A DNA stretch of 64,000 nucleotides from Streptomyces clavuligerus (GTDB taxonomy: Bacteria; Actinomycetota; Actinomycetes; Streptomycetales; Streptomycetaceae), in NCBI RefSeq assembly GCF_005519465.1, contig NZ_CP027858.1, forward strand, positions 6,435,001-6,499,000, in the 5' to 3' direction. Below the pieces are notes generated by a model. That model was not told the DNA's origin and did not search any database. It saw nothing but the letters and a program-made list of their open reading frames with translations. The first letter of the stretch is position 1. Each line of letters starts with the position of its first letter. Both the position numbers and the translations under genes were made by a program. Below are positions 7,916 through 18,680 of this stretch, one piece after another.

Positions 7916-8704
7916 ATGTCCGACAGTGACGGGGTCTTTGTCTCGCGTGAAGCGATCCGGGACGCCCTCCCGAACGGTTCGTTCATCTACCGCAAGCCGC
8001 TGGTCGCCCAGTGGGAGAAAGTGCCGGTCAAGGGAGGGAAGCCCCAGCTCGTGGCGCGCTGGGACACCGCCGGGGCGCGGCGGCAGGCAGGCCGTTCCGT
8101 GCTGATCCCCCATCAGCAGGTCGAAACCCTCGGGGACGAGCGGCTCAGAGTGCGAGGTCTGGTGCGGGTGCCGGGCCGTCCCGGGGGCGCCGGAGCCGTC
8201 GCGGTGCCCGGACTGCGGGAGGCGGCACCGACGTCCGTCCAGGCTCCGGCGGAGCAGGAGACCAGCACCCAGGCGTACGCCGAGATCCTTCAGGAGGTCC
8301 GGGTCGCCCAGACCGCCCTCCAGTTCCTTCTGGGCTTCCTCATGGCGGTGTCGGTCACCCCGCGCTTCGCCGGGTTCGACCTCTCCGACCGGGTCATCTA
8401 TGTGGCCTCCCTGGTGCTGGCGCTGGGGTCCTTCGGGCTCCTCACCGCACCCGCCCCTTTCCACCGGCTGATCTCCGACCCGCGGCGCAAGCACCGTCTG
8501 GTCAAGGTGTCGGGGCAACTGGCGCTGTGGGGCCTGGTGCTGCTGATGCTCGCGCTGAGCTGCGCGGTACTGCTGGTGCTCAGCGTGGTGATGCACACGA
8601 TGCTCGCCGCCCTCCTGTCCGCCGGAATCCTCTGCTGGCTCTTCGGATTCTGGTTCTGCATGCCGCTGCGCGACCGGCTGCGCGACCGGCGCCACCACTC
8701 GTGA
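7916..8704 (+). CDS. DUF6328-type membrane protein with extra N-terminal domain
   Basis: 262 residues. The C-terminal ~150 residues match the actinobacterial DUF6328 membrane family: EILQEVRVAQTALQFLLGFLM, then three further hydrophobic segments (about residues 163-180, 200-222, 224-245) and a basic tail. The N-terminal ~110 residues (FIYRKPLVAQWEKVPVKGGK through the Ala/Pro-rich segment) are soluble and not part of the usual ~160-residue family members, so this looks like a fusion or an extended variant. Function unknown. Confidence 0.65.
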   Translation: MSDSDGVFVSREAIRDALPNGSFIYRKPLVAQWEKVPVKGGKPQLVARWDTAGARRQAGRSVLIPHQQVETLGDERLRVRGLVRVPGRPGGAGAVAVPGLREAAPTSVQAPAEQETSTQAYAEILQEVRVAQTALQFLLGFLMAVSVTPRFAGFDLSDRVIYVASLVLALGSFGLLTAPAPFHRLISDPRRKHRLVKVSGQLALWGLVLLMLALSCAVLLVLSVVMHTMLAALLSAGILCWLFGFWFCMPLRDRLRDRRHHS

Positions 8705-8858
8705 TCCGTCGGCGGCCGGGCGGCTTCCGGAGCGTGTGTCGGCCAACGGCGGGGAGGGTCCCGGGAGTCGACGGGGCCTCAGTGGCCGGAAGTGGAGTCA
8801 CCGCGACGCAGGGCACCGCCGCCGGACCGGCGGCCGGGTCCGGGCAGCGGTGGGGGCG

Positions 8859-9983
8859 TCAGTCGAGACCGGCTCCGGCGCGGAGCCTGGCGAGCCTGGC
8901 GAGTCCACCGTCCTCCCGCAGCCTCCTGGTGGTGAGGCGCTCCGGATAACAGCGCATGAGCATGCTGGTGACATGAGTGCCGTAATGGACCCGTCGATCC
9001 TCGTCGGTCGCGAGCGGGTCACGGTCGCCGCGGGTGTGCCGCAGCGGCTGGACGAGGGCCTGGAAATTGGGCTCGTGGATGTAGGAGATGACATGGCGAT
9101 CGTGGTCGGCGAGCTGGACCCGATGGGGAGTCGACGGCAGATGACCGCTGGTCAGAAGGTGGAGGACAGGACCGGGGAGCACGGTGAGCGCACTGGGAAC
9201 AGGAGGTGTCAGAGTCCACTCGGCAGAACTTCCGGGTTCGTGGGGGCCCGTGGTGTGCGGGGGTTTTCCGGCCGCCGGAGGCCGTACCCAGATACCACCG
9301 GCGTCGTCCTGGGCCGTGATGGTCAGCAGGCCGTGGTCGAGAGGGGAGCCGATGCCCGGGTCCGCCGCGGAGCGGCGGCCGTAGCCGAAGCCGGTACCGG
9401 AGTCGGAGCCGACGCCGGGTCCGGGGCCGTAACCCGCCACGCTGTGGACAGGAGGGAAGCGCAGTACCCGCATGTGGTGCCAGCCGTCGTGGGTGAGGGC
9501 GTTGAGGGCTGAGGGGTCCTCAAGTCCGAGCCCGAGCGCGATCAGTGCCAGCAGCCGTTCGCCCTGGGACTCCACGTCCGTCAGCAGGGCGCGCATGGAC
9601 CTCCGGTAGGAGGCCCCCGGCCACGGCACCGGGCCGTGGCAGGGCCAGCGGGACAGGGCGCGCTGGTCGTCGGCGGGTACGTCCTTGCCGACGGCGAAGG
9701 TCTCCGGCAGACCTCGGGCCGATGGTGCCGGTTCCTCGTCCGGCGCGATGTAGCCGCTGTAGGTGAGGTCATTGACATGCCGTTTCTTGTAGGCGAGGGG
9801 GTGATGGAAGAACCGCCTGCTCTCCCGCAGGGCCGCTGCCACGAGGACCCGCTGGGCCGGTGAGATGGCCAGGCGGAAGACCCCATGGGTGAGCCATGCG
9901 TCGATCAGCGCCGTGCCCAGCGCCCGATCGGCGGACGCCCCGGTGATGGCGTCCGGAAGCTCAAAGACGGGTAAAACGGACAT
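8859..9983 (-). CDS. Ethylene-forming-enzyme-like 2-oxoglutarate oxygenase with altered iron site
   Basis: 374-residue homologue of the Pseudomonas 2-oxoglutarate/arginine-dependent ethylene-forming enzyme. Shared landmarks, judged from memory of that sequence, include NDLTYSGY, RWPCHGPVPWP, DGWHHMRVLRFPP, TAQDD-GG, STPH, HEPNF and MRCYPER. The distal iron His (H287) and the 2-oxoglutarate Arg (R296) are kept. The proximal HTD motif reads P214-L215-D216 followed by His217, so the first iron ligand His is replaced by Pro. A Gly/Ser/Pro-rich insert of about 28 residues (181-208) sits just before it. The ATG follows GAGGAGAG. It may be a non-ethylene-forming oxygenase, or catalytically dead. Confidence 0.85.
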   Translation of the reverse strand: MSVLPVFELPDAITGASADRALGTALIDAWLTHGVFRLAISPAQRVLVAAALRESRRFFHHPLAYKKRHVNDLTYSGYIAPDEEPAPSARGLPETFAVGKDVPADDQRALSRWPCHGPVPWPGASYRRSMRALLTDVESQGERLLALIALGLGLEDPSALNALTHDGWHHMRVLRFPPVHSVAGYGPGPGVGSDSGTGFGYGRRSAADPGIGSPLDHGLLTITAQDDAGGIWVRPPAAGKPPHTTGPHEPGSSAEWTLTPPVPSALTVLPGPVLHLLTSGHLPSTPHRVQLADHDRHVISYIHEPNFQALVQPLRHTRGDRDPLATDEDRRVHYGTHVTSMLMRCYPERLTTRRLREDGGLARLARLRAGAGLD

Positions 9984-10131
9984 TCGACTCTCTCCTCAGC
10001 GGTGAAAGTGCCGCTCAGTCATGGGATGGGGGCCGGGTGTGACGCCCGGGTATCCGTTTCCACGGACGCGGGTGCCGTTCGGGTCAATGGGTGGGGCCGA
10101 AGGTCCCGGCCGGTCCGGCCTCGCGACTTTT

Positions 10132-10154
10132 AAGTGGTATCTAAGATTCGCATT
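10132..10154. promoter_or_regulatory. nsrR: NsrR box upstream of nsrR-hmp
   Basis: An 11-1-11 imperfect inverted repeat with arms AAGTGGTATCT and AGATTCGCATT around a central A (7 of 11 positions pair). It ends 16 bp before the nsrR GTG in an AT-rich patch. Layout and composition fit the NsrR operators known from Streptomyces nsrR and hmp promoters, implying autoregulation. Confidence 0.7.
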
Positions 10155-10170
10155 AACCTAAGGTGGCGTT

Positions 10171-10623
10171 GTGCGACTGACCAAAGGCACCGACCTGGCG
10201 CTGCGGATCGCGATGCGACTCGCGGTGCACGACGACGAACCCGCCCCGACCACCCGCGAGGTGGCCGCCGCGGTCGGCGTCCCCCACAGCCACGCGGCGA
10301 AGGTCGTCACCCGGCTCCAGCACCTCGGCGTCGTGGAAGCGCGGCGCGGACGCGGGGGCGGACTGGCGCTCACGACCGCCGGGCGCACCGGGTCGATCGG
10401 ACGGCTCGTCCGCGAACTGGAGGGCACCGGCGACGTCGTCGGCTGCGAGGACGCCCCGCCCTGCCCGCTGCGCTCCGCTTGCCGGCTCCGCTCCGTGCTG
10501 CGCACCGCGCAGGAGGCGTTCTACACGGCGCTCGACCCGTACACCGTCGACGACCTGGTGGCATCGCCGACCGGTCCGGTGCTGCTCGGTCTGCCGCTGG
10601 GGCCACCGGGCCCGGGCTCCTGA
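10171..10623 (+). CDS. nsrR: NsrR, Rrf2-family iron-sulfur NO sensor
   Basis: 150-residue Rrf2-family repressor. The N-terminal winged helix begins MRLTKGTDLALRIAMRLAVH. The [4Fe-4S] ligand pattern C92-x5-C98-x5-C104 (GCEDAPPCPLRSAC) and Asp8 match the ligands reported for Streptomyces NsrR within one residue number. NO nitrosylates the cluster and releases DNA, derepressing hmp. The GTG at 10171 sits just after an NsrR-box-like repeat. It is followed by hmp at 150 bp, probably in one transcript. Confidence 0.93.
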   Translation: MRLTKGTDLALRIAMRLAVHDDEPAPTTREVAAAVGVPHSHAAKVVTRLQHLGVVEARRGRGGGLALTTAGRTGSIGRLVRELEGTGDVVGCEDAPPCPLRSACRLRSVLRTAQEAFYTALDPYTVDDLVASPTGPVLLGLPLGPPGPGS

Positions 10624-10773
10624 TACCGCACGGCCGCCCCGCGCCGTCCCGTCCCGCCCTCCCGTGTCACCCCGTCCCGCCGTCCCGCCGTCCACGCCGT
10701 CATCCGCCCCCGCCACCCGCCACCGCCACTGTCACCCGTACCTCGCTTCCGCACCCGACCTGGGAGTCCGACG

Positions 10774-11976
10774 ATGCTGTCCGAGAAATCCGCCGGAACG
10801 ATCCGCGCCACGCTGCCCGCCGTGGGCGCCGCCATCGGAACGATCACCACGAACTTCTACGACCGGCTCTTCACCGCCCATCCGGAGCTGCTGCGGGACC
10901 TGTTCAACCGGGGCAACCAGGCCACCGGGGAGCAGCAGCGGGCCCTGGCGGGCTCCATCGCCGCGTTCGCCGGAGCCCTCGTCGACCACCCCGGCACCCG
11001 GCCGGACACCCTGCTGAGCAGGATCGCGCACAAGCACGCCTCCCTCGGCGTCACCCGTGAGCAGTACACGGTCGTGCACACCCACCTCTTCGCGGCCATC
11101 GCCGACGTCCTCGGCGAGGCCGTCACCGAGGAGGTCGCCGCCGCCTGGGACGAGGTCTACTGGCTGATGGCGAACGCCCTGATCGCCCTGGAGGAACGGC
11201 TCTGCGCCCAGGCCGGGACCGGGACCACCCTGCGCGACCATGTCGTCGTCGCCCGCCGCGCGGAGACCGACGAGGTCACCACCTTCCTCGTCCGCCCCGC
11301 CGACGGCACGCCCCCGCCGCCCTTCCGGCCCGGCCAGTACGTCTCCGTCCAGGTCGAACTCCCCGACGGGGCACGCCAGATACGCCAGTACACCCTCTCC
11401 GGGGAGCCCGCCGACGCGCTCCAGTTCAGTGTGAAGCGGACCCCGGGCACCCCGGGCGGCGCCCCCGGCGGGGAGGTCTCCCACCATCTCCACGACCGGG
11501 TGCGGGAGGGCGATGTGCTGCGCGTCGGCGCGCCCTTCGGGGATGTCGTCCTCGCGGACGGTGACGGTCCGCTGCTGCTGGCCTCGGCCGGGATCGGCTG
11601 CACACCCATGGCCGCCATGCTCGGCCGGCTGGCCGCCGAGGGCTCACCGCGCCCGGTCACCGTCGTCCACGCCGACCGCTCCCCGGACAGCCACGCGTTC
11701 CGGGACGCCCTCGAACGGCAGGTCGCCGCGCTGCCCGCCGCGACCGCGCATGTCTGGTACGAGCGGCCCGGCGCCGACCGGCCCACCGGACCCACCGTGC
11801 GCACCGGGCACGCGGACCTCGCCGGACTCCCGCTGGAGCCCGGCACCACCGCGTACCTCTGCGGTCCGCTGCCCTTCCTGCGCGCGATGCGCACCCAGTT
11901 GCTCGAACGGGGTGTGCCCGCCGCCGATATCCACTACGAGGTCTTCGGCCCGGATCTCTGGCTCGGCCAGGACTGA
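10774..11976 (+). CDS. hmp: Flavohemoglobin, nitric oxide dioxygenase
   Basis: 400-residue Hmp. It has a globin domain (about 1-137) with Tyr29 in NFYDRLF and the proximal His in IAHKHASLGV. The FAD-binding domain carries RQYTLSG, and the NAD(P)H domain carries ASAGIGCTPM and YLCGP. It converts NO and O2 to nitrate in the cytoplasm. The family's usual length and all three domains are intact. A GGGAG ribosome site precedes the ATG. Being directly downstream of nsrR makes this a self-contained NO-responsive module. Confidence 0.96.
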   Translation: MLSEKSAGTIRATLPAVGAAIGTITTNFYDRLFTAHPELLRDLFNRGNQATGEQQRALAGSIAAFAGALVDHPGTRPDTLLSRIAHKHASLGVTREQYTVVHTHLFAAIADVLGEAVTEEVAAAWDEVYWLMANALIALEERLCAQAGTGTTLRDHVVVARRAETDEVTTFLVRPADGTPPPPFRPGQYVSVQVELPDGARQIRQYTLSGEPADALQFSVKRTPGTPGGAPGGEVSHHLHDRVREGDVLRVGAPFGDVVLADGDGPLLLASAGIGCTPMAAMLGRLAAEGSPRPVTVVHADRSPDSHAFRDALERQVAALPAATAHVWYERPGADRPTGPTVRTGHADLAGLPLEPGTTAYLCGPLPFLRAMRTQLLERGVPAADIHYEVFGPDLWLGQD

Positions 11977-12112
11977 GCCCCGGAGCCGTCGATATCGTCG
12001 GTGCTGTCGGTGAAACGATTCTCCGCCCGCCGGTGCGGTAGCGCCCCGGCGGCCGGGGCCGCCCGGCAGGGTGTCGGGAGGCCCCGCCGGACGGCCCCCG
12101 CGACCGGGCCCG

Positions 12113-12790
12113 TCACCCCGGCAGCCGGAACTGGGTGGCGAGCACCGCGGCCTGGATGCGGCGCTCCACACCCAGCTTCGCCAGCAGCCGTGAGATGTGG
12201 TTCTTGACCGTCTTCTCCGCGAGGTAGAGCCGCGCGCCGATCTGGCGGTTCGTCAGCCCCTCGCCTATCAGCTCCAGGATCTCCCGCTCCCGCTCCGTCA
12301 GCCCGCCCAGCCGGTCGGCCTCCGGGTCCGGAGTCCGCGGGGCCCGCAGACTGTTCATCAGCCGCGCGGTCGTGGCGGGGTCCAGCATCGACTGGCCGGA
12401 CGCCACCGTCCGCACGGCCGCCACCAGGTCCGACCCCTTGATCTGCTTGAGGACGTACCCCGAGGCGCCCGCCATGATGGCGTCCAGCAGGGCGTCGTCG
12501 TCGTCGAACGACGTGAGCATCAGACAGGCCAGCCCCGGCATCCGCGAGCGCAGTTCACGGCAGACGGTGATGCCGTCCCCGTCGGGCAGCCGGATGTCCA
12601 GCACGGCCACATCGGGGCGGAGCGCGGGACCCCGTACCAGCGCCTGTTCACCGGAGCCGGCCTCCCCGACCACGTCGATGTCCGGCTCGGAGTCGAGCAG
12701 ATCGCGCACCCCCCGCCGGACGACCTCGTGGTCGTCGAGCAGGAAGACCCGGATCGGGCGCTGCGGGCTGAAGACGGGGGTCGAGGTCAC
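12113..12790 (-). CDS. devR: DevR/OsdR-type response regulator
   Basis: 225-residue NarL/FixJ response regulator. The receiver domain has the acidic pair in [11 protein letters not shown], phospho-acceptor Asp65 ([13 protein letters not shown]), MLTSFDDDD and LKQIKGSDL. The C-terminal LuxR helix-turn-helix reads [20 protein letters not shown] then [21 protein letters not shown]. The motif set is typical of DevR/DosR (OsdR in Streptomyces), controlling hypoxia, NO and dormancy genes. The matching sensor kinase lies 0.85 kb away, divergently, with a cyclic-nucleotide-binding gene between them. The universal stress protein in this window is a plausible target. Confidence 0.88.
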   Translation of the reverse strand: MTSTPVFSPQRPIRVFLLDDHEVVRRGVRDLLDSEPDIDVVGEAGSGEQALVRGPALRPDVAVLDIRLPDGDGITVCRELRSRMPGLACLMLTSFDDDDALLDAIMAGASGYVLKQIKGSDLVAAVRTVASGQSMLDPATTARLMNSLRAPRTPDPEADRLGGLTEREREILELIGEGLTNRQIGARLYLAEKTVKNHISRLLAKLGVERRIQAAVLATQFRLPG

Positions 12791-12993
12791 GTCGGTGGCT
12801 CCCTGGTTCTCGGTGGTTCCTCATCGAGGGTGCCGCCCGCCCGCCCCGGGCGACAGGGGCCGAACGTCCCCTGCCGCCCGGGTGCGCCGCCCGGGCCCCC
12901 ACGCCCGGGTTCCCCCGTGCCCCGGGTCCACTCGTCCCGGGGCCTTTCGCCGTCCCGGCCCCCACGCCGGGACGGACGCGATGGACGGACGTG

Positions 12994-13440
12994 CTACCGC
13001 GGCGCGGTCACGCCCGGGGAGGCGTACAGATCCAGCAGCCGGGCCCTGGACGCCTGGAGACGGTGGGCCAGGACGGAGCCCACCCATCCGCTCACCGCGT
13101 GACCGAACCACGGGTCCGCCTCGCACAGCCGCCGCGCCTCGGCCGCGTCGAACTCCAGCGCCCGTACCGGAGTCATTGCCTCTGCCCCTGTCCGGCAGGG
13201 GGACGGCGGGAACATCCAGGACCAGCCCACCAGTTCCCCGTGGGCGAGGGACTCGATCACCCGCGGGCGGCGCCCGGGTATCCGGATGTCGAGGGTCACC
13301 AGACCGGTTCTGATGATCCAGAACGCCGCCGGGATCTCCCCCTCCTCGAAGAGCCTGGCCCCCTGCTCGAAGGAGACCTCCCGCGCGCTGTGCAGCAGCC
13401 GCCCCCGGTGCTCCGCCGACAGAGCGTTCAGCGTCCTCAT
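12994..13440 (-). CDS. Cyclic nucleotide-binding (Crp-type sensor) domain protein
   Basis: 148-residue single-domain protein with the cNMP-binding fold: LNALSAEHRGRLLHSAREVSFEQGARLFEEGEIPAAFWIIRTGLV, then PRVIESLAHGELVGWSWMF, and a C-terminal helix. There is no helix-turn-helix. The sugar/phosphate pocket normally reads GE-x-S/A-x-RA; here it reads GELVGWSWM, so cyclic nucleotide binding is doubtful and another ligand is possible. Its position between devR and devS suggests a role in redox or hypoxia signalling. I chose the ATG at 13440; a long open frame further upstream is a shadow of devS. Confidence 0.72.
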   Translation of the reverse strand: MRTLNALSAEHRGRLLHSAREVSFEQGARLFEEGEIPAAFWIIRTGLVTLDIRIPGRRPRVIESLAHGELVGWSWMFPPSPCRTGAEAMTPVRALEFDAAEARRLCEADPWFGHAVSGWVGSVLAHRLQASRARLLDLYASPGVTAPR

Positions 13441-13590
13441 ACCGCTCACCGTCCCCTGGTCAGGTCGTGTGTCAGGCCGTGTGCAAGAGGATCGGCGCTT
13501 CCGCGGTCCCTTCCCCAGGGGCCGGGCGGGGGCGTACCGCGCGCCGAACGGCCCTGCCGGAGTGCCGTGTTCCGGGAAGCGGTACGGTGA

Positions 13591-15456
<1,866 letters not shown>

Positions 15457-15544
15457 CGCCCGTCCCCTCCTGTCCCTTCCCGTCCCTTCCCGCCCCCTTC
15501 TCATCCCCTTGTGCGGCCGGGCGGGGCCGGACCGGCCACCGGGG

Positions 15545-17599
15545 TCAGCCGGTGACGGTCGCGGGGTCGCTCACCCCCGGCGTGCCGTTCTCCAGATGAC
15601 CGGCGAAGCGCCGCAGAAAACGGCTGTCGTCGCTGGAGACCACCGTCAGGTCGTACCAGCGCCTGCGCCCCCGCAGCTCCACCGTGTGCCGGAGCTGCCC
15701 GCCCGGCCGTACCGTGAACGTGCGCCTGCCGCCGCCGTACGCGTTGGTGAGCGTCAGCCGACAGGTGGTGTCGGTGGGGTTGGTCATGGTCAGCTCGACC
15801 CCCCGCTTCGCCGCGTGACGGGCGGTCACCTCGGGGCCGGGTGCGGTGTTCTGCCCCCGGAAGGTGCGCAGGAAGCCGTTGGGCCCGTACACGGTGAGGT
15901 CGTAGACGCCCTGTGAGTGGACCGAGTTCCAGGTGTCGGACAGCCGGCCCCCGGCGGGGGTCGTATAGGTCCATGGGCCGTCGCCGCGGTTCGCGGAGGT
16001 CACCAGGAAGCAGGCCCCGGCCCGCGGTCCGCCGCTGAAGGTCAGCGTGAAGCGGCCCGTCTCCGGTACGGAGGCCCCGTCCACCAGCGGCGCGTACGGC
16101 AGCGGACGGGCCGGGCGGGAACCCCGTTCCTGCACCGGCATCCGGGGGTCCGCGGGCGGCACCGGAACGACATCGGGGTGCCGCTCGCCGTCCGGCGGCT
16201 CATAGGCGTCGGTCGCGGGCAGTCCCACCGGCCGCGGCTTGCGCAGGGAGAAGTCGAACGCCGAGGTCAGATCGCCGCAGACGGCCCGCCGCCAGGGTGA
16301 GATCTGTGGCTCGGCCACCCCGAACCGCGCCTCCATGAAACGGATCAGCGAGGTGTGGTCGAAGGTCTCCGAGCAGACATATCCGCCGGTGCTCCACGGC
16401 GAGACCACCAGCGTGGGCACGCGCGGCCCCAGCCCGTAGGGGCCCGCGCCGTACGCGCCGTTGCCCGGGAAGTGGTCGAGCGAGCTGTCCACACCCGAGC
16501 GCCCCTGCGCGGCGGAGGCCGGGGGGAAGGGCGGCGGTACGTGGTCGAAGTACCCGTCGTTCTCGTCGTAGGTGAGGAACAGCGCCGTTCTGGCCCAGAC
16601 CGCGGGGTCGGCGGTGAGCGCGTCCAGCACCCGCGCGATGTACCAGGCGCCGTAGTTCGTGGGCCAGTTCGGATGCTCGGAGAACGCCTCCGGCGCCGTG
16701 ATCCAGGAGATCTGCGGCAGGGTGCCGCCCACGACATCGGCCCGGAGCCGGTCGAAGTAGCCCTCGCCGCGGCGCGCGTCCGTGCCGGTGCGGGCCTTGT
16801 CGTGGAGGGGGTCGCCGGGGCGGGCGTCGCGGTAGCGGTTGAAGTACAGCAGCGAGTTGTCGCCGTAGTTGCCCCGGTAGGCGTCCCGGATCCAGCCCCA
16901 GCGCCCGGCCGCGTCCAGACCGTCCCCGATGTCCTGGTAGATCTTCCAGGAGATCCCGGCCCGCTCCAGCCGCTCGGGGTATGTCGTCCAGTCGTACCCG
17001 ACCTCCTCGTTGCCGAGCACCGGGCCGCCGCCCGCGCCGTCGTTGCCGGTGTGCCCCGTCCACATGTAGTAGCGGTTGGGGTCGGTCGCGCCGATGAACG
17101 AGCAGTGGTACGCGTCGCACACGGTGAACGCGTCCGCGAGGGCGTAGTGGAACGGGATGTCGTCGCGGGTCAGATGGGCCATCGTCCCCGCCGACTTCGC
17201 CGGGAGCCAGCGGTCGTACTTCCCGTTGTTCCAGGCCGCGTGGCCGTCGGACCAGTAATGGCGGAGACCGGCGAGGAACTGCATCCCGAGGTCGTCGAGG
17301 TCCGGACGGTACGGCAGCACCTCCCGCGCGCCGTCCGACTGGTGCCAGACGGACATGCCGGAGTCCAGGATGTACGGCCGGGGATCACCGAAGCCCCGTA
17401 CGCCCCGGAGTGCCCCGAAATAATGGTCGAAGGAGCGGTTCTCCTGCATCAGGACGACGATGTGCTCGACGTCCTCGATGGTGCCGTGCCGGCGGTTCGC
17501 CGGGAGGGCCGCGGCGCGTTCGACGCTGCTGGAGAGCGCCGCGTGGCCCGCGGTCGCACCCGCGATCTGGAGGAACCGGCGGCGGTTGACATCAGCCAT
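15545..17599 (-). CDS. Secreted phosphocholine-specific phospholipase C
   Basis: 684-residue phosphoesterase of the acid-phosphatase-like phospholipase C family. A Tat signal is evident at the N-terminus (NRRRFLQIAGATAG). The catalytic metal centre begins with VEHIVVLMQENRSFDHYFG, followed by DDIPFHYALADAFTVCDAYHCS, ATDPNRYYMWTG, TYDENDGYFDHV and a SPWSTGGYV region. Two copies of the C-terminal bacterial phospholipase C domain follow (about 480-570 and 580-680). It hydrolyses phosphatidylcholine-type lipids or phosphodiesters outside the cell, probably for phosphate scavenging. It is convergent with devS. Confidence 0.93.
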   Translation of the reverse strand: MADVNRRRFLQIAGATAGHAALSSSVERAAALPANRRHGTIEDVEHIVVLMQENRSFDHYFGALRGVRGFGDPRPYILDSGMSVWHQSDGAREVLPYRPDLDDLGMQFLAGLRHYWSDGHAAWNNGKYDRWLPAKSAGTMAHLTRDDIPFHYALADAFTVCDAYHCSFIGATDPNRYYMWTGHTGNDGAGGGPVLGNEEVGYDWTTYPERLERAGISWKIYQDIGDGLDAAGRWGWIRDAYRGNYGDNSLLYFNRYRDARPGDPLHDKARTGTDARRGEGYFDRLRADVVGGTLPQISWITAPEAFSEHPNWPTNYGAWYIARVLDALTADPAVWARTALFLTYDENDGYFDHVPPPFPPASAAQGRSGVDSSLDHFPGNGAYGAGPYGLGPRVPTLVVSPWSTGGYVCSETFDHTSLIRFMEARFGVAEPQISPWRRAVCGDLTSAFDFSLRKPRPVGLPATDAYEPPDGERHPDVVPVPPADPRMPVQERGSRPARPLPYAPLVDGASVPETGRFTLTFSGGPRAGACFLVTSANRGDGPWTYTTPAGGRLSDTWNSVHSQGVYDLTVYGPNGFLRTFRGQNTAPGPEVTARHAAKRGVELTMTNPTDTTCRLTLTNAYGGGRRTFTVRPGGQLRHTVELRGRRRWYDLTVVSSDDSRFLRRFAGHLENGTPGVSDPATVTG

Positions 17600-17846
17600 G
17601 GGGTTCGGACCTCGGAGGGTGAAGGGGGATGGGGCGGACAGCGTGCCGATGGAGTGTCCGAGAGGAGCGAACGCGGTGGAAGGGGCGGCGGGGGGACCGG
17701 GCCGTGAAGTGGCGCGGTACGCACGGCGAACAGCCGCGCCGGGACCGGCGCGCGCGGACGTGCGGCGGAGCCCGGCCCGTCCGTCCGCCCGGGGCGCCCC
17801 GGTGTGCTCCGGCGGTCCGGCGGGGGCCGCGCGGTACGGGGCCGGG

Positions 17847-18680
17847 TCAGGGGAAGTACTGGCGCGGTGTCAGACCGACGATCCGGTGGAACGCGGCCAC
17901 GAAGGAGCTGGCCGAGCCGTAGCCCACCCGGCGGGCCACGGCCTCGATCGGCAGCTCGCTCGCCAGCAGGGGCATCGCCGCCTGCATCCGCAGCCGCTCC
18001 CGCCATTGGCCGAAAGTCAGCCCGGTCTCGGCGATGAACAGCCGGGCGAGGGTACGGGCGCTCGCGCCGACCTGGCTGCCCCAGGCGGGCAGCCCCCGGT
18101 TGTCCCGGGGGTCGCCCGCGAGGGCCCGGGCCACCGCCCGTGCCCGGGGGTCCTGCGGCTCTGCCGCCGCGACGGAGATGACCGGCAGCGGAACCAGGAC
18201 GTCCAGGACCACCTCCTCGGCCCGGCGGCGCGCGTCCGGGGTGAGGCCGGGCCGCCCCAGATGGTCGATCAGCGCGCTGAGCAGGGGCTCCACCCGTACC
18301 GCCGTGGGGTCGCGCCAGGTGCCCGGACCGGTGGTCGTCAGCGGGTCGGCGGCGAGGTCGACGACGGGCCCGGATATCCGGGCCGCCGCCACCGCCGTGG
18401 GCGCGGGCGGTGCTGCCGGTGCTGATGGTGCTGCCGGTGTCGTCAGGACGGCGGTCGCGTGCGGGACCCCGGCGGGAATCCACAGCGCGGTCGACGGGGG
18501 CAGCAGCCACGCCCCCGCTCCCGTCCTGACGGCGAGCAGCCCACCGGGCACCCGGGCCAGGAGGTGGCGCGGATGGCGGCGCGTGGGCTGCCAGACGCCC
18601 TCGGGCAGGGTGAACGCGCCGACGATGATCGCCGCCCCCGGGCCGCGGTCGCGCGGGTACGGACGGCCGTTCTGCGACAT
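17847..18680 (-). CDS. AraC-family regulator with cupin sensor
   Basis: 277 residues: an N-terminal cupin-like half (PGAAIIVGAFTLPEGVWQPTRRHPRHLL to TALWIPAGVPHATAV), an Ala/Pro-rich linker around residues 90-105, and a C-terminal AraC double helix-turn-helix ending EAVARRVGYGSASSFVAAFHRIVGLTPRQYFP. This is the NimR/YdeO-like class that usually controls an adjacent efflux or metabolic gene, but no divergent transporter sits next to it. The ATG at 18680 starts directly at the conserved region. Confidence 0.83.
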   Translation of the reverse strand: MSQNGRPYPRDRGPGAAIIVGAFTLPEGVWQPTRRHPRHLLARVPGGLLAVRTGAGAWLLPPSTALWIPAGVPHATAVLTTPAAPSAPAAPPAPTAVAAARISGPVVDLAADPLTTTGPGTWRDPTAVRVEPLLSALIDHLGRPGLTPDARRRAEEVVLDVLVPLPVISVAAAEPQDPRARAVARALAGDPRDNRGLPAWGSQVGASARTLARLFIAETGLTFGQWRERLRMQAAMPLLASELPIEAVARRVGYGSASSFVAAFHRIVGLTPRQYFP

